DNA from: Erysipelotrichaceae bacterium
GTDB lineage: Bacteria > Bacillota_I > Bacilli_A > Erysipelotrichales > Erysipelotrichaceae
Assembly (NCBI GenBank): GCA_017419065.1
Contig: JAFOMB010000223.1
Location: forward strand, 1-13,196
Direction: 5' to 3'
DNA length: 13,196 bases
A program made the position numbers and the translations under genes. The notes beneath the pieces are model-generated. The model ran no database searches, was not told the DNA's origin, and saw only the letters and a list, made by a program, of their open reading frames with translations. This document shows, in pieces, positions 12,725-13,196 of the stretch (its first letter is position 1; each line of letters opens with the position of its first letter).

Positions 12725-13196
12725 AGCGCGATCCCCTTTCCTTCAGATACTGCTTCATATACTCCGGCATATCCGTGTGAAAGACCATCCTTTCATTTGT
12801 CTTCGGATGGATGAAGGAGAGTTCATAGGCATGGAGATACTGGCCGCTTTCATCGAGGACCTTCTTCCCGTATTTGGCGTCATTGACGACCGGATGATGG
12901 ATGAAAGCCATGTGGACCCTGATCTGGTGGGTACGTCCGGTCTTGAGTTCGACATCCAGCAGTGTGGAATCGTGATAGCGCTCCAGAACTTTGAACAGCG
13001 TGACAGCTTCCTTGGCGTTCTTATCGGTGACGCACATCTTCTGCCTATCCTTTTCGCTTCGTCCGATCGGGGCGTTGATCTCCCCTTCCTCGTGCTCTAT
13101 GACACCGGAGACCAGGGCATAGTACTTTCGGTAGCAGGTCTTGTCCTGCAGCTGTTCCGATAAGAAGGCATGCGCGAAGTCGTTCTTGGCGCAGAC
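12714..13196 (-). CDS. RluA/RluD-family pseudouridine synthase, C-terminal part (partial)
   Basis: The frame is open to the right edge of the window (160 residues plus stop), so the start and the N-terminal region are cut off. An internal ATG at 13035-13037 is not the true start, because conserved family sequence continues upstream (VCAKNDFAHAFLSEQL, RKYYALVSG, INAPIGRSEKDRQKM). The catalytic Arg-Leu-Asp motif and any S4 RNA-binding domain lie outside. Within view, LKTGRTHQIRVHMAFIHHPV is the conserved C-terminal active-site segment. The family isomerises specific uridines to pseudouridine in 23S rRNA, or tRNA in some members; which site cannot be told. Its end overlaps the rhomboid start by 11 bp, making it the upstream member of this leftward unit. 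Confidence 0.88.
   Translation of the reverse strand, partial: VCAKNDFAHAFLSEQLQDKTCYRKYYALVSGVIEHEEGEINAPIGRSEKDRQKMCVTDKNAKEAVTLFKVLERYHDSTLLDVELKTGRTHQIRVHMAFIHHPVVNDAKYGKKVLDESGQYLHAYELSFIHPKTNERMVFHTDMPEYMKQYLKERGSRYVQ

Overview
The window looks like a chromosomal segment of a low-to-moderate GC Bacillota (Firmicutes) bacterium, most plausibly from the Erysipelotrichia. This is judged from protein style and gene order only. Coding DNA is about 50% G+C by eye. TAA, TAG and TGA all end genes, so a standard bacterial code is used and the Mollicutes code is not. Most genes are housekeeping. I see no phage, transposon, CRISPR array, tRNA or rRNA.

Left part (1-1500, + strand): the last 45 codons of acetate kinase (ackA) run by a one-base overlap into an NrnA-type DHH phosphoesterase, which ends at an intrinsic terminator. 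A separate short transcription unit encodes the nucleoid protein HU, with its own promoter, Shine-Dalgarno (SD) site and terminator.

Gap (about 1495-2075): roughly 580 bp without a credible gene, at about 38% G+C and A-rich on the + strand. It carries an 18-bp perfect palindrome, many small hairpins, a dense GATC cluster, a minus-strand terminator for the deoB operon and, beyond that, a second plus-strand terminator. This is the least explained stretch and a candidate for an untranslated RNA.

Centre (2076-10365, - strand): one very compact eight-gene operon, nusB-xseA-xseB-ispA-dxs-recN-xerD-deoB. Every junction is an overlap or a gap of at most 2 bp. It joins transcription antitermination (NusB), exonuclease VII, isoprenoid precursor synthesis (Dxs, IspA), recombination and chromosome resolution (RecN, XerD) and pentose phosphate salvage (DeoB). 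Compared with Bacillus, the tlyA and argR genes usually found between dxs and recN are missing.

Right part: a 46-bp region separates nusB from a divergent DUF5662-type gene (10412-10984, +). Each gene has an extended -10 element (TGnTATAAT) ending only 6-7 bases before its ATG, and neither has an SD site, so both mRNAs are probably leaderless. The DUF5662 gene converges on, and overlaps by 4 bp, a minus-strand set: a 5'-truncated RluA-family pseudouridine synthase, a rhomboid protease and a dCMP deaminase. The terminator candidates of the two converging units lie inside or at the end of the opposite gene.
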